64,000 nt of DNA from Haliscomenobacter sp. (lineage in GTDB: Bacteria > Bacteroidota > Bacteroidia > Chitinophagales > Saprospiraceae). Both the position numbers and the translations under genes were made by a program. This document shows, one piece after another, positions 37,702-46,020 of the stretch. A model generated the notes under the pieces. That model was not told where the DNA came from and did not search any database. It saw only the letters and a program-made list of their open reading frames with translations. How positions within the stretch are numbered: the stretch's first letter is position 1; every line of letters begins with the position of its first letter. The stretch lies in the NCBI RefSeq assembly GCF_016718685.1, contig NZ_JADKCX010000009.1:1-64000 (forward strand), given 5' to 3'.

Positions 37702-38577
37702 ATGCTCAACCGTAAAACACTGACCATTTTTTGGTTCAGGTGGAGTCCATTGCTCCTGTTTCCCACTGTCCTGCTGGCTCAATCCGAAAAAAGTGATAAT
37801 TTTCAAACACCTCTGCTGGAAAAAATAATCCTTGACCCGGTTTATGCCCGCGAGCATTCTGACTATCGTTTTCGAACGGTGGAAATAGGAACCCTTACCC
37901 TGCGCGACGCCTATATTTCTCCTTTGCGCCTGGAGGGCAGTGGATTTAAACTCTCTTTCAATTACCTGCGTTATACCCCTCAGGCCTTAAAAGAATTCAA
38001 TACCAGTATTTTTTCGGGAATAGCCTTTGATCGGGCTGAGGATTTCAATTTGATGTTGCTCAATTTTGCGAGCAACTACAGCTGGCAATTTCCCATTTGG
38101 CAAAAAGGAACCTGGAAAGCGTATGCCGGGCCTTGGGCGCAGGGCTATGGCAACCTGCGCTTTGCCCTCCAAAACGTCAACAACATCTTGGGGTACGATG
38201 CTGGTCTAGAGCTTGGCGCAACGGGTCGACTGGAATACAAGTTCAAACCTGGCCGCAAGGAATTCATGCTTACTCAACAATTGAGTTTGCCTGTTATTGG
38301 CACTTTTGTACGCCCCTTGTACACATTCAGTGGACCAATTTTGGGGGAAACCGACCAGGAAGTGAGCGTAGTGCAAGTCGGCACCTTGAATCGGCGTTTC
38401 GGTTGGGTGTACAAAGCGAGTTTGGATTTGTACCGCAACCGCAAACACAAAAGGCAAATCGTAGCTCAGGTTCCTTACCGGATTTCCTACACTTTTCAGT
38501 ACGACCAGTTTAGCAAACCCAACGCTTTTCAGTCGGTGATTCAAACCCTCACTTTTTCCAAAATTCTCAAATACTAA
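37702..38577 (+). CDS. Predicted outer-membrane beta-barrel protein, unknown family
   Basis: A 291-residue protein with a signal sequence (RWSPLLLFPTVLLAQSEK). The mature part has alternating aromatic/aliphatic strands (GSGFKLSFNYLRYTPQALKE, NLMLLNFASNYSWQFPIW, RLEYKFKPGRKEFMLTQQLS, YRISYTFQYDQFSKPNAF) that fit a porin-like barrel, and it ends in the aromatic residue Tyr, as many outer-membrane barrels do. I cannot name the family. It is five bases upstream of the S41 protease gene and probably in the same operon. Confidence 0.6.
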   Translation: MLNRKTLTIFWFRWSPLLLFPTVLLAQSEKSDNFQTPLLEKIILDPVYAREHSDYRFRTVEIGTLTLRDAYISPLRLEGSGFKLSFNYLRYTPQALKEFNTSIFSGIAFDRAEDFNLMLLNFASNYSWQFPIWQKGTWKAYAGPWAQGYGNLRFALQNVNNILGYDAGLELGATGRLEYKFKPGRKEFMLTQQLSLPVIGTFVRPLYTFSGPILGETDQEVSVVQVGTLNRRFGWVYKASLDLYRNRKHKRQIVAQVPYRISYTFQYDQFSKPNAFQSVIQTLTFSKILKY

Positions 38578-38582
38578 TCGCG

Positions 38583-39599
38583 ATGAAAAAGCTGCACCAT
38601 ATTTTACTCTTAGTCGGATTTGTCTTGAGTTTTTCAGCCTGCTCCGAACTGCTCATTGAAGCCGATCCTGCGGACAATCCGGTAGAAAACTTTGAACTAT
38701 TGTGGCGCGAAGTAGATGCCAAATACACCCTGTTTGAATTTAAAAACATCGACTGGCAGGCCGTTTACCAAAAATACCGTCCACAGGTCAATGAAAAAAC
38801 TACCGACGAAGCCTTGTTCAACGTTCTCAGCGCCATGCTCAACGAGCTGAAAGATGGCCACGTTTCCTTGATAGCGCCCTTCAACGCGGCGAGCAATAGG
38901 AGTTGGTTTTTCAACTATCCACCCAATTACAATGCCAACATCATCGACCGCAATTACCTCAAGGAAGACCGCCGGATCATTCTACCTTTTCGCACGCAAT
39001 GGGTACTCGACAGCAGCGTAGCTTACATCCGTTACTCCAGTTTCAGCGACGGTGTTTCGGGAGAATCGATGAATGAATTGATCAAATATTACGGCAGAGC
39101 CAAGGGGTGGATCATCGATATGCGCGACAATACGGGGGGCAGCTTGGGCAACGTGGATGCGATCATGCGTCGTTTGGTCAGTGCCAAAACCAAGGTCGGC
39201 GCGGTGCAATACAAAATCGGCCCCGGCAGTAATGACCTGAGCAAGTTTTTCCCCTATTACATCGAACCCAGTGAAAGTGCGAGCAAATACTTGGGCAAAA
39301 TTGTGGTATTGACCAACCGTAAAGTTTACAGCGCGGCCAATTTTTTCACCTCGGCCATGTCCGTACTCAACAACGTGACCATTCTGGGTGACCAAACCGG
39401 AGGAGGTGGCGGCGCACCTTATTCTGGTCAATTGCTCAATGGTTGGAGTTATACTTTTTCCACCACACTCCTCTTAACCGTCGACAATCAACACATCGAA
39501 AATGGCGTCACTCCCGATATCAAACTGGACTTGGCTCCAGCGGATGAGGCTAAGGGCGTGGATACGATATTGGAGCGGGCAATCCTCTTACTTCGTTGA
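38583..39599 (+). CDS. S41 family peptidase lipoprotein
   Basis: A 338-residue lipoprotein (LLVGFVLSFSAC, Cys at residue 20). N-terminal helical cap (NFELLWREVDAKYTLFEFKN), GHVSLI region, then the S41 protease core: GWIIDMRDNTGGSLGNVDAI and LTNRKVYSAANFFTSAMSVL, where the Ser before AANFF is the catalytic Ser, and GDQTGGGGGAPYSG. No PDZ domain is evident. Probably a tricorn-like or C-terminal processing protease on the outer membrane or periplasm. Its stop codon (TGA, 39597-39599) is part of a long inverted repeat. Confidence 0.88.
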   Translation: MKKLHHILLLVGFVLSFSACSELLIEADPADNPVENFELLWREVDAKYTLFEFKNIDWQAVYQKYRPQVNEKTTDEALFNVLSAMLNELKDGHVSLIAPFNAASNRSWFFNYPPNYNANIIDRNYLKEDRRIILPFRTQWVLDSSVAYIRYSSFSDGVSGESMNELIKYYGRAKGWIIDMRDNTGGSLGNVDAIMRRLVSAKTKVGAVQYKIGPGSNDLSKFFPYYIEPSESASKYLGKIVVLTNRKVYSAANFFTSAMSVLNNVTILGDQTGGGGGAPYSGQLLNGWSYTFSTTLLLTVDNQHIENGVTPDIKLDLAPADEAKGVDTILERAILLLR

Positions 39600-39711
39600 G
39601 AAGGGTTGAGAAGTTGAGGAGGTTGAGGCTACCGCAAGCGACATGGTTCAAGTTTGAGCAGCTCGCGGTAGCCTCAACTTTCTCAACCCCTCAACCTCCT
39701 CAACCTTTCTC
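39598..39711. repeat. Long intergenic inverted repeat, family A copy 1
   Basis: The left arm (39598-39640) and right arm (39661-39711) are made of gttgag/ggagg units around a core gttgaggctaccgcragc (39622-39639 with 39661-39678, one mismatch), with a 21-base loop. It fills the space between two convergent genes and both stop codons lie in the arms. The same core forms a perfect 22-base stem at 59932-59982. Confidence 0.9.
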
Positions 39712-41619
39712 CATCTGCTCAATCAACCGCGCAGTAATGCCCAAAAAGTCATTTTCGGTGATGATCCCCACCAGTTCTTCGTTTTGCACGACGGGTAGGC
39801 AGCCGATTTTTTTGTCCCGCATCAACTTGATGGCATCCAGTATCAGCATGGAGGGATGAACAGAAACGGGTTGTGCAATCATGATGTCCTGAACTTGCTG
39901 CGCGCCAGGTTGATCCAGTTCGGTTTGTTTGGACAAATGCCGCAAAACCAATCGCGCCGTGATCAAGCCGCACAAATGCCCTTTGGTATCTTCAACGGGC
40001 AGGTAACGAATGCGGCGCCAGTCCATGAGGTTGGCGACCAACTGAATCAAATCATCCTTTTGTACCGTAAACAAATCGGTAGTCATGAACTCTTCCACTT
40101 TGAGCGTACTTGCCCGGTAATGTGGAAGGTCCTCAGAAGAAGAAGCGGTCCATTCGTGCACTGGAATATTTTGTTTTTGGCGGTTGTGCATCGCGGCGGT
40201 GAGGGTAACCAAGGCTTCGTCCTCCCGCAAATGCCTGCGCAAGTGGGAGTAATTGTTGAGTTGCCAGATGGCCCCGTTGGTGTGGCGTTTCATCCGCTCT
40301 TCCGCGATACCCAGGTAATAATCAATGTCTTTGGGGTCAACCTCGCGCTGAATCAAGCCTTGCCGAGCCAACGGAATAAGCTCTTGTAAGAGCAATTCCC
40401 GGGCAGAGGTTTTTTTACCATCAAACCACGAAAATTTTGAATCCAGCCCAAAAGCTGCCGATTTTTCAAAATTGGATCGGGCATCCTCCCAGCTCATCTT
40501 TTGTCGAACATCGGCATAATTCTGCTGGCACCCGATCATCGCTCCTGTCCAAAAAGCAGTATTGGCGATTTGGTCAACGACCGTGGGGCCCGCTGGCAAA
40601 ATCCGGTTTTCGATCCGCAAATGGGGCTTACCATTGGGACTAATCCCGTAATAAGGCCGATTCCAGCGGTAAATGGAAGAATTGTGCAAACGCAGAGCCA
40701 ACAAAAGTGGGGCCTCCCCGCTGCGGATTTTTTTGGCCACATCTTCATCCGCATCGCGGGCAATCAGGGTGCGAAAACGCGCCAGATCCTCGCGGTAAAT
40801 GTCCAAAATGGAATGTTCCACCCAATTGTTGCCAAAATAAACCCGGCTGCTGCGCTCGCGCAGGTGGTCGTGGGTGGTGCGCACATCCAGCGCTTGTTGG
40901 AACAGCGCAATACGGCTCTCATGCCACAGCCTGCGGCCAAAAACAATAGGAGAATTGGCACCCAAAGCCAGGGTTGGGCCAGCCAGGGCCAGCGCAAAAT
41001 TGTACATTTGAGCGTACGACGCCGGATCAACCTGTAGGTGAATCTGAAAACTGGTATTGCAGGCCTCCAGCAGTGGGGTATCGTGCCGTACCTGCAATTC
41101 GTCAATGCCCCGCAGGCGAAATTCAAAGGCTTGCCCATTGCGCTGGGCGGTCATGGCATCGATGAGCAGGTTGTAGCGCTCGCGGGGAGTCAGATTGTGG
41201 CGCTCCAGGTCGTGTTTGCGGATGGTGGGCAAAATGCCGGTCAGGATAACATCGGCGTTGAGCGGAGCAATGTTGTGGCGCAGGTGTTGCAGGCGTTGGT
41301 GGATTTCGCTTTCCATCGCTCGAAAACAAGCTCCCGAAAATTCCTGCGGATCAAGGTTGACTTCCAGATTAAAGCGCGCCAATTCGGTGTCGATCCAAGG
41401 GCAGTCTTTCATCAACGCCAAAATCTCCACCGCCAGGGGCAAGGGTTTGTAAGTATTGAGGTCAACGAGGCACATTTCTTGTTCTGCCCCAATGCGGGCT
41501 ACCCCGCTTTCAAACCACTGGTGGTTCAACATGTATTCTATGGCTTCGATATCGGCCAACAAGGCACGCATAATTTTCAGCATCGGCGGCGAATCAGCAT
41601 TTGAAGCCATCAGGTTCAA
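39700..41619 (-). CDS. Glutamate-cysteine ligase-like (GCS2) domain fused to a CBS pair
   Basis: A 639-residue protein. Residues 20-490 resemble the GCS2/YbdK carboxylate-amine ligase family: GAEQEMCLVDLNTYKPLPLA (substrate/metal site), FNLEVNLDPQEFSG, TFQIHLQVDPASYAQMYNF-like NTSFQIHLQVD, and LRIENRILPAGPTVVDQIAN. The last 150 residues hold two CBS motifs (VEEFMTTDLFTVQKDDLIQ, VQDIMIAQPVSVHPSMLILD), which bind adenine nucleotides and may regulate the ligase. Product is unknown: YbdK makes gamma-glutamylcysteine slowly; this branch may act on other amines. The stop codon (39700-39702) sits in the family A repeat. ATG at 41619 begins the conserved part; a Met three codons on is an alternative. 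Confidence 0.8.
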   Translation of the reverse strand: MNLMASNADSPPMLKIMRALLADIEAIEYMLNHQWFESGVARIGAEQEMCLVDLNTYKPLPLAVEILALMKDCPWIDTELARFNLEVNLDPQEFSGACFRAMESEIHQRLQHLRHNIAPLNADVILTGILPTIRKHDLERHNLTPRERYNLLIDAMTAQRNGQAFEFRLRGIDELQVRHDTPLLEACNTSFQIHLQVDPASYAQMYNFALALAGPTLALGANSPIVFGRRLWHESRIALFQQALDVRTTHDHLRERSSRVYFGNNWVEHSILDIYREDLARFRTLIARDADEDVAKKIRSGEAPLLLALRLHNSSIYRWNRPYYGISPNGKPHLRIENRILPAGPTVVDQIANTAFWTGAMIGCQQNYADVRQKMSWEDARSNFEKSAAFGLDSKFSWFDGKKTSARELLLQELIPLARQGLIQREVDPKDIDYYLGIAEERMKRHTNGAIWQLNNYSHLRRHLREDEALVTLTAAMHNRQKQNIPVHEWTASSSEDLPHYRASTLKVEEFMTTDLFTVQKDDLIQLVANLMDWRRIRYLPVEDTKGHLCGLITARLVLRHLSKQTELDQPGAQQVQDIMIAQPVSVHPSMLILDAIKLMRDKKIGCLPVVQNEELVGIITENDFLGITARLIEQMEKG

Positions 41620-41765
41620 TTATTGTTGCGCGGGATGCTTGGAAGGCCCCCCGCGAAACCATTATCTGCGCTCCCGTCGCAAAACGCTACAAAATAAGGA
41701 TTGTTGTTAAACCAAAATTTAAAAAGCAGATCAGCGTTTGGAATTTTACCAAGACACACTTCATC

Positions 41766-42305
41766 ATGCGTAGGATCAGTTTGTATGTTTTACTTCCTTT
41801 GCTTTTGGCAAGCACCTGTAAGCGGGATAAGCGCGAGCGCTTATTCGAAATCTTTATCCCCAACATCACCTTTGACATACCCGCCGGGCTGACCGGTGGT
41901 TTACCTCGGGTTTTTGAGCTGGATAATTTGACCTCTGGTGTACTGGCTTTGGCCAAAAATGCTGGGGTAGACACCGCCTTGATTGTAGAAATTCGTCCAA
42001 GGGCAGCCACTTTATCTTCCATTCAAGGCAATGGAGACTACTCTTTTTTGCGCGAAGTGGTCATTCGGGTATGCAGGAGTGGTTCTGCCGAATGTCGGGC
42101 TACCGATGAAGCTTTTAACATGGTGTATTACGACGATCGCCGGATAGGCTCACGCATCAACATGAATCCTTCCTTGCCCAATTTGCGGCGCACCTTGATC
42201 AGGGACCGGTTTAAGTTGGAAATTCTGTTTTACCTCAAGCCGGGAGCCGTATCACCTACGGCGATTTCGACCCGATTGGATATGATTTTTGAAGCCGTGA
42301 AGTGA
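41766..42305 (+). CDS. Conserved lipoprotein of unknown function
   Basis: A 179-residue protein. Its signal peptide ends in a lipobox-like LLASTC (Cys at about residue 18), so it is likely a lipoprotein. The mature part (NITFDIPAGLTGGLPRVFEL, AKNAGVDTALIVEIRPRAAT, VVIRVCRSGSAECRATDEAF) is beta-rich with a single Cys pair (C in VCRSGSAEC). No family is recognised. Chosen start at 41766 is the Met in front of the signal peptide; the upstream frame is not coding. It converges with the gene at 42322. Confidence 0.6.
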   Translation: MRRISLYVLLPLLLASTCKRDKRERLFEIFIPNITFDIPAGLTGGLPRVFELDNLTSGVLALAKNAGVDTALIVEIRPRAATLSSIQGNGDYSFLREVVIRVCRSGSAECRATDEAFNMVYYDDRRIGSRINMNPSLPNLRRTLIRDRFKLEILFYLKPGAVSPTAISTRLDMIFEAVK

Positions 42306-42321
42306 GCGTGTGTTTGGGATT

Positions 42322-42834
42322 CTATTGCTCAAACAAGCCAATCGAACATTGCGCATAGGCCGTGTTTTGCCACCGGATGGCAAAAGTTGCATTTTCTCGG
42401 ACATTTAATATCCCTTCTCCATAAGCACTACAACCTCCAATTGTGGTACAGTTGATGTTGCCTTGCATACGGTACTGTTGCGTGCCCAGGGGAATATCGT
42501 AAGCCACATAGGCATTGCTCGTTGGCTGAAACGTTTTGTCACCAATGGTAATGGCAATGGGGAGCGTGCATCCATATTGGTCTCCCTGGTAAATGATGGT
42601 AACGTTCGTAGTAGTGGCTGGCGGCGGTGGTTTGGGTACCGGGATGGCCGTAGTACCCGTACCCGTCGCAGCGGTGGGCTCTTCTGGTTGTTCAATCGTA
42701 TTGGGAGTAGTGCCCGTCGCTTTGAAAAAATTTTGTTGTTCGGTACCACATTTGTAAACGGCGGTTACCAGCCCGACAATGGCGGTAAGGATGGTGACCG
42801 TAAACAAAATAGGGTGTTTCCTTTCGGTACTCAT
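42322..42834 (-). CDS. Single-pass membrane protein with Pro/Thr-rich stalk
   Basis: A 170-residue protein: a short cytoplasmic N-terminus, one transmembrane helix (ILFTVTILTAIVGLVTAVY), a Pro/Thr/Gly linker (about residues 38-75, TTAIPVPKPPPPATTT), and a C-terminal beta domain with paired Cys (QGDQYGCTLPIAITIGDKTF, NINCTTIGGCSAYG). Topology puts the beta domain outside the inner membrane. Family not recognised. Confidence 0.6.
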   Translation of the reverse strand: MSTERKHPILFTVTILTAIVGLVTAVYKCGTEQQNFFKATGTTPNTIEQPEEPTAATGTGTTAIPVPKPPPPATTTNVTIIYQGDQYGCTLPIAITIGDKTFQPTSNAYVAYDIPLGTQQYRMQGNINCTTIGGCSAYGEGILNVRENATFAIRWQNTAYAQCSIGLFEQ

Positions 42835-42855
42835 GGGTTAGGTGTGTGATGAAAC

Positions 42856-42888
42856 AAAAAAATCCTTTTAAAAATAAAAGGATTTTTT
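42856..42888 (-). terminator. AT-rich Rho-independent terminator
   Basis: Arms aaaaaaatcctttt (42856-42869) and aaaaggatttttt (42876-42888). On the minus strand it is 55 bases downstream of the HhH protein gene and ends in T-rich sequence. Confidence 0.85.
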
Positions 42889-42943
42889 CAGTATCCCAAC
42901 CTTTCTGTTTCAATTTTTTACATTCCCAGTTGCAAGTGCCCGG

Positions 42944-44248
42944 TCATGCTCCTTTCAACTGCTCTTGATAATCTTGCAGCACTTCCCATTCTTCATCCAG
43001 AGCCAAACGCGCTTGTGCGGGCCAGGAACTAGGATCTTTGGCCGACAAAGCCGGATCAATGACCTCCAGGATGTTGCGAATTTCATCTGGATCCAACCTG
43101 GCCAATTCAGCGAACGTATCGATACCCGAGGTAAGGAGGATTTTTTCTACGGGTTCATCGATGCCCAAAATCAATTTAAGATTGTCTTTCGCAGGAACGA
43201 TAGCAGTTTCGAGGTGCATCAAGTCCCGGGCATCGGCTAGTGTGCTTTCGGCGGAGAACTCTTCAGGTTGATCATCAATTAGCTTTTGGGCTTGCCCTAC
43301 CCAATCGTCTTTTTCAATCCTCCCTTCAAAAAAGCTGATTTGTTGGGTGATCTCTTCTATTTTTGCAGCGTCCCATCCCGCGATATCTGCGTAGGTGAAT
43401 ACACCAACATCATTCAATTTTTTTTCCAAAAATGGGCCAATGCCATCTATCGCGGTCAGGTCGTTCTTATCCACATTGCGCAGCAGCACCTTGTCACTAT
43501 TCATCAAATTTGAAGAATCAGAACCCATGTTGGTGGTTTCCTGTTCCGGCTCAGTCGGGGGGATAACTTTGGGCACAAAGAACTCTCCAGCCGTTTCAAC
43601 AACGCTTGTTTCTTCAATATTTTGCGGGGTGTTGGTCGTGACCTGTCGATCTTCGGGTGTTTCCGTGATTCCTGGTTCCCCCAGTTTGCGCAACAAAGCC
43701 GTATTTTCTTCGGTCAACCGCGCCAATTGAACTTCAATGGCTGACAAACGGTCTAAAGCCAAGCTGCCACCAATACCCACTTCACTGGTACCTTCTCCAA
43801 GGTCGCCACTTGCTTCCAACAATTGAACGTTGCGGGTTTTTAAGCCTAAAATTTGATCATTCAAATCATTGATGATACTCAACCCCGCCTGCTCTGCGGC
43901 CTTTGCCTTGTCCAGTTCAGCTTGGGCAGATGTAGCTAAGTGTATCAGCCGTTGGTTTTCTTCCTGGGCTTGACGAACCGTCAGTCGCGCTTCTTCAGCT
44001 TCAAATGCGGCGCGTTTTAGATCTGCTTCTTTCAGTGCCAATTCATTTTGAGCCTGATCCCATTCGTTTTGTTTCAGAAAAAGTTGTTGTTCTTTTTCCT
44101 CCAATTGTTTGTTCAATTCGTTCACGTAACGATTGCGCAAAAAATAGCCAACCAGCAATCCCAGCAAAAATGCAATGATCAACCATGAGAGGATTAAGAT
44201 GCTCTCTTGTGTGCCCAAATCGGCAAAGAGTTGATTTAAGTTTTCCAT
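42944..44248 (-). CDS. Membrane-anchored coiled-coil protein with helix-hairpin-helix domains
   Basis: A 434-residue protein: an N-terminal transmembrane helix (LILSWLIIAFLLGLLVGYFL), a long coiled coil (about residues 45-200), an acidic low-complexity linker, then two helix-hairpin-helix units of the type often called 'flap endonuclease-1-like' (LTAIDGIGPFLEKKLNDVGV with WDAAKIEEITQQI; LKLILGIDEPVEKILLTSGI with LARLDPDEIRNILEV). HhH units of this kind lack nuclease residues and probably bind protein or DNA. Anchored to the inner membrane with the HhH end inside the cell. Function unknown. Confidence 0.75.
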   Translation of the reverse strand: MENLNQLFADLGTQESILILSWLIIAFLLGLLVGYFLRNRYVNELNKQLEEKEQQLFLKQNEWDQAQNELALKEADLKRAAFEAEEARLTVRQAQEENQRLIHLATSAQAELDKAKAAEQAGLSIINDLNDQILGLKTRNVQLLEASGDLGEGTSEVGIGGSLALDRLSAIEVQLARLTEENTALLRKLGEPGITETPEDRQVTTNTPQNIEETSVVETAGEFFVPKVIPPTEPEQETTNMGSDSSNLMNSDKVLLRNVDKNDLTAIDGIGPFLEKKLNDVGVFTYADIAGWDAAKIEEITQQISFFEGRIEKDDWVGQAQKLIDDQPEEFSAESTLADARDLMHLETAIVPAKDNLKLILGIDEPVEKILLTSGIDTFAELARLDPDEIRNILEVIDPALSAKDPSSWPAQARLALDEEWEVLQDYQEQLKGA

Positions 44249-44351
44249 ATACGGTATGTTAAGGGTTCGATGGTAAAAGGGGTTTGGTTTATAGCTTGAC
44301 CCCGATTTGACGCAATTTAATTACTTTATTGAAAAAAAATTAAACATGCGC

Positions 44352-45221
44352 TTACTCAATGATAAAATTGATCCGGCGATTCCGCCTTTTGCCTACTTCC
44401 GTGCTGTTGTCGCTTACCGGGTGTTTGCTGCCTTCTGAATACGCAGCCATTTGGCTCGGCGGGATGCCCAATTCGCGGAAATAGCGCATGGTGTTTTGGG
44501 CTCGTTCCAGTCCAAGTTTTAAATTATTTTTGGCATCGCCCGTACTGTCGGTATGCCCAATGATGCTGAGTTTTTTGTTTTTGTGTAAGGCCAGGTATTG
44601 GCGTACTGAATCTGCATATTGCACCAGGGGCAAGATGGGCCGAAACTCGGCGCCATCGGGTGCAAAACTTTCATCCGAAAAGGTCATGTCTTCAAAGGTG
44701 TAAGCCAGGGGAGTGAACTCCACGCTTTGAGCCAGGGTGTAAAAATCAAACTCAATGGGCTGTTTGCGCAATTCGGCAGCGCCAATGTTATGGCTGAGGG
44801 TAACGCGACCAGGTGATACTCCGCGCTGGATCATCAACTTGCGTACGGCATCGGCACGACTGAGGCCAATGTTTTCAAAAAAACCACTCGCTGCTGCTGC
44901 TTCGTCGGTACCGTATCCTCCTGTGATGTTGAGTAGAAGCGTAGAATTTTGTTGCAAGTGGTTGGCAATTTTATCCAAAAAGAGGGTGTTGTTGTCATTG
45001 AGGATGGGCTTGAATTCATTCAATTCGAACGAAAAATGATCATAGCCTGTCAAAAGCAATTTTCCTCCATCACTGACTTCCAGGGTTTTTAGGCGGAGAG
45101 ATTCCTCGCTCGCAACCTTTTCCTCAGCAGGGCCACATGCTCCTTTGATTTGACACACATAAAACCAGCTGGCGAATAGAATCAACACAATAAATCCAAG
45201 AATTGGGAGCAGCGTTTTCAT
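44352..45221 (-). CDS. OmpA family protein with inner-membrane-like anchor
   Basis: A 289-residue protein: one N-terminal hydrophobic segment (LLPILGFIVLILFASWFYVC) then two OmpA-like peptidoglycan-binding modules. The first (LTGYDHFSFELNEFKPILND) is partial. The second is complete (SIIGHTDSTGDAKNNLKLGL, ERAQNTMRYFRELGIPPSQM, VGKRRNRRINFIIE), including the conserved Asp and Arg that contact diaminopimelate. The start at 45221 was used since it begins at the anchor. Probably links the envelope to peptidoglycan. Confidence 0.85.
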   Translation of the reverse strand: MKTLLPILGFIVLILFASWFYVCQIKGACGPAEEKVASEESLRLKTLEVSDGGKLLLTGYDHFSFELNEFKPILNDNNTLFLDKIANHLQQNSTLLLNITGGYGTDEAAAASGFFENIGLSRADAVRKLMIQRGVSPGRVTLSHNIGAAELRKQPIEFDFYTLAQSVEFTPLAYTFEDMTFSDESFAPDGAEFRPILPLVQYADSVRQYLALHKNKKLSIIGHTDSTGDAKNNLKLGLERAQNTMRYFRELGIPPSQMAAYSEGSKHPVSDNSTEVGKRRNRRINFIIE

Positions 45222-45319
45222 GAAAGTAGAATTGTTGAAAAATAAAATGGACTTGTTGTTAAATCTAATGAGTTTGTGTGGCAAAAATTGTTTAAATATA
45301 CAAAAATGTTTTTCTTCAA

Positions 45320-45402
45320 CGTGTGTTTGGATTTCTGGTTCGCAAACGAAATTGAAGCAAATTCTAGTCATTTGTAGCGCGAAGTAGAAGGCCAAACACA
45401 CG
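45320..45402. repeat. Inverted pair of 11-base arms upstream of the DUF7009 gene
   Basis: cgtgtgtttgg (45320-45330) and ccaaacacacg (45392-45402), 61 bases apart. The left arm and following bases resemble the sequence just after the DUF7009 gene (45814-45845) and at 42306-42320, so a diverged repeat is possible. Confidence 0.35.
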
Positions 45403-45433
45403 CTTATCCCGAGTCTATCAAAACCTTAAGGAC

Positions 45434-45814
45434 ATGAAACTGAGATGTACGCCAAACAGCATCCGCTTAAGAGTGCGAAAATCTGATCTGGATGTATTGC
45501 AACGCCAGGGGGAGATATTGGCATCTTTAAATTTCGGAGGAGGAGTTCAGTTGCGCTACGCACTCAAAACCGGTCAGGTAAAACAACCTCAAGCGGAATA
45601 TACGGATCATCAAATCACCATTACCTTGCCGCTGGAAAGCACCAAAACCTGGATTGAAAGTGAACAAGTGAGTATTGAATACCACCAAGCTTTTGCCGAA
45701 GGACAATCCCTACATTTGTTGATTGAAAAAGATTTCCCTTGTCGACATACCGAAGAGCAAGATCTAAAAGACACCTTTTTTGAATTGGCGCCAAAGGATG
45801 ACCCAGCTTGTTAG
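45434..45814 (+). CDS. DUF7009 family small cytosolic protein
   Basis: A 126-residue protein without signal or membrane segment. The family start MKLRCTPNSIRLRVRKSDLD is characteristic, followed by LRYALKTGQ, ITITLPLESTKTWIES, VSIEYHQAFAEG and LHLLIEKDFPCRHTEEQDLK. It contains a conserved late CR-H pair. Function is unknown. It is a lone gene between divergent OmpA and the response-regulator gene. Confidence 0.7.
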   Translation: MKLRCTPNSIRLRVRKSDLDVLQRQGEILASLNFGGGVQLRYALKTGQVKQPQAEYTDHQITITLPLESTKTWIESEQVSIEYHQAFAEGQSLHLLIEKDFPCRHTEEQDLKDTFFELAPKDDPAC

Positions 45815-45836
45815 CGTTTGTTTGGGGTTCCGGTTC

Positions 45837-45870
45837 GTTTTCGAACACAAAAGTGTCCGTTTTCGAACAC
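45837..45870. promoter_or_regulatory. Direct repeat possible operator upstream of the response-regulator gene
   Basis: gttttcgaacac occurs at 45837-45848 and 45859-45870, 22 bases start to start (two helical turns), about 150 bases before the NtrC-type gene. The intervening acacaaaagtgt is a palindrome. Candidate protein-binding site; there is no sigma-54 consensus I could fit with confidence. Confidence 0.4.
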
Positions 45871-46020
45871 TTCTATTGGAATTGTCCCGTTTTTTTTCTA
45901 TCATCGTGCTTGTAAAGCTTTGGCTAAAAAATAGTTACATCATTCATTGACATTGAATCATGTTTTGGCTTAGGCTTTGCCGTTGCTTTCCAGAGCTAGT
46001 TATCCATAGACTTACTGCAT

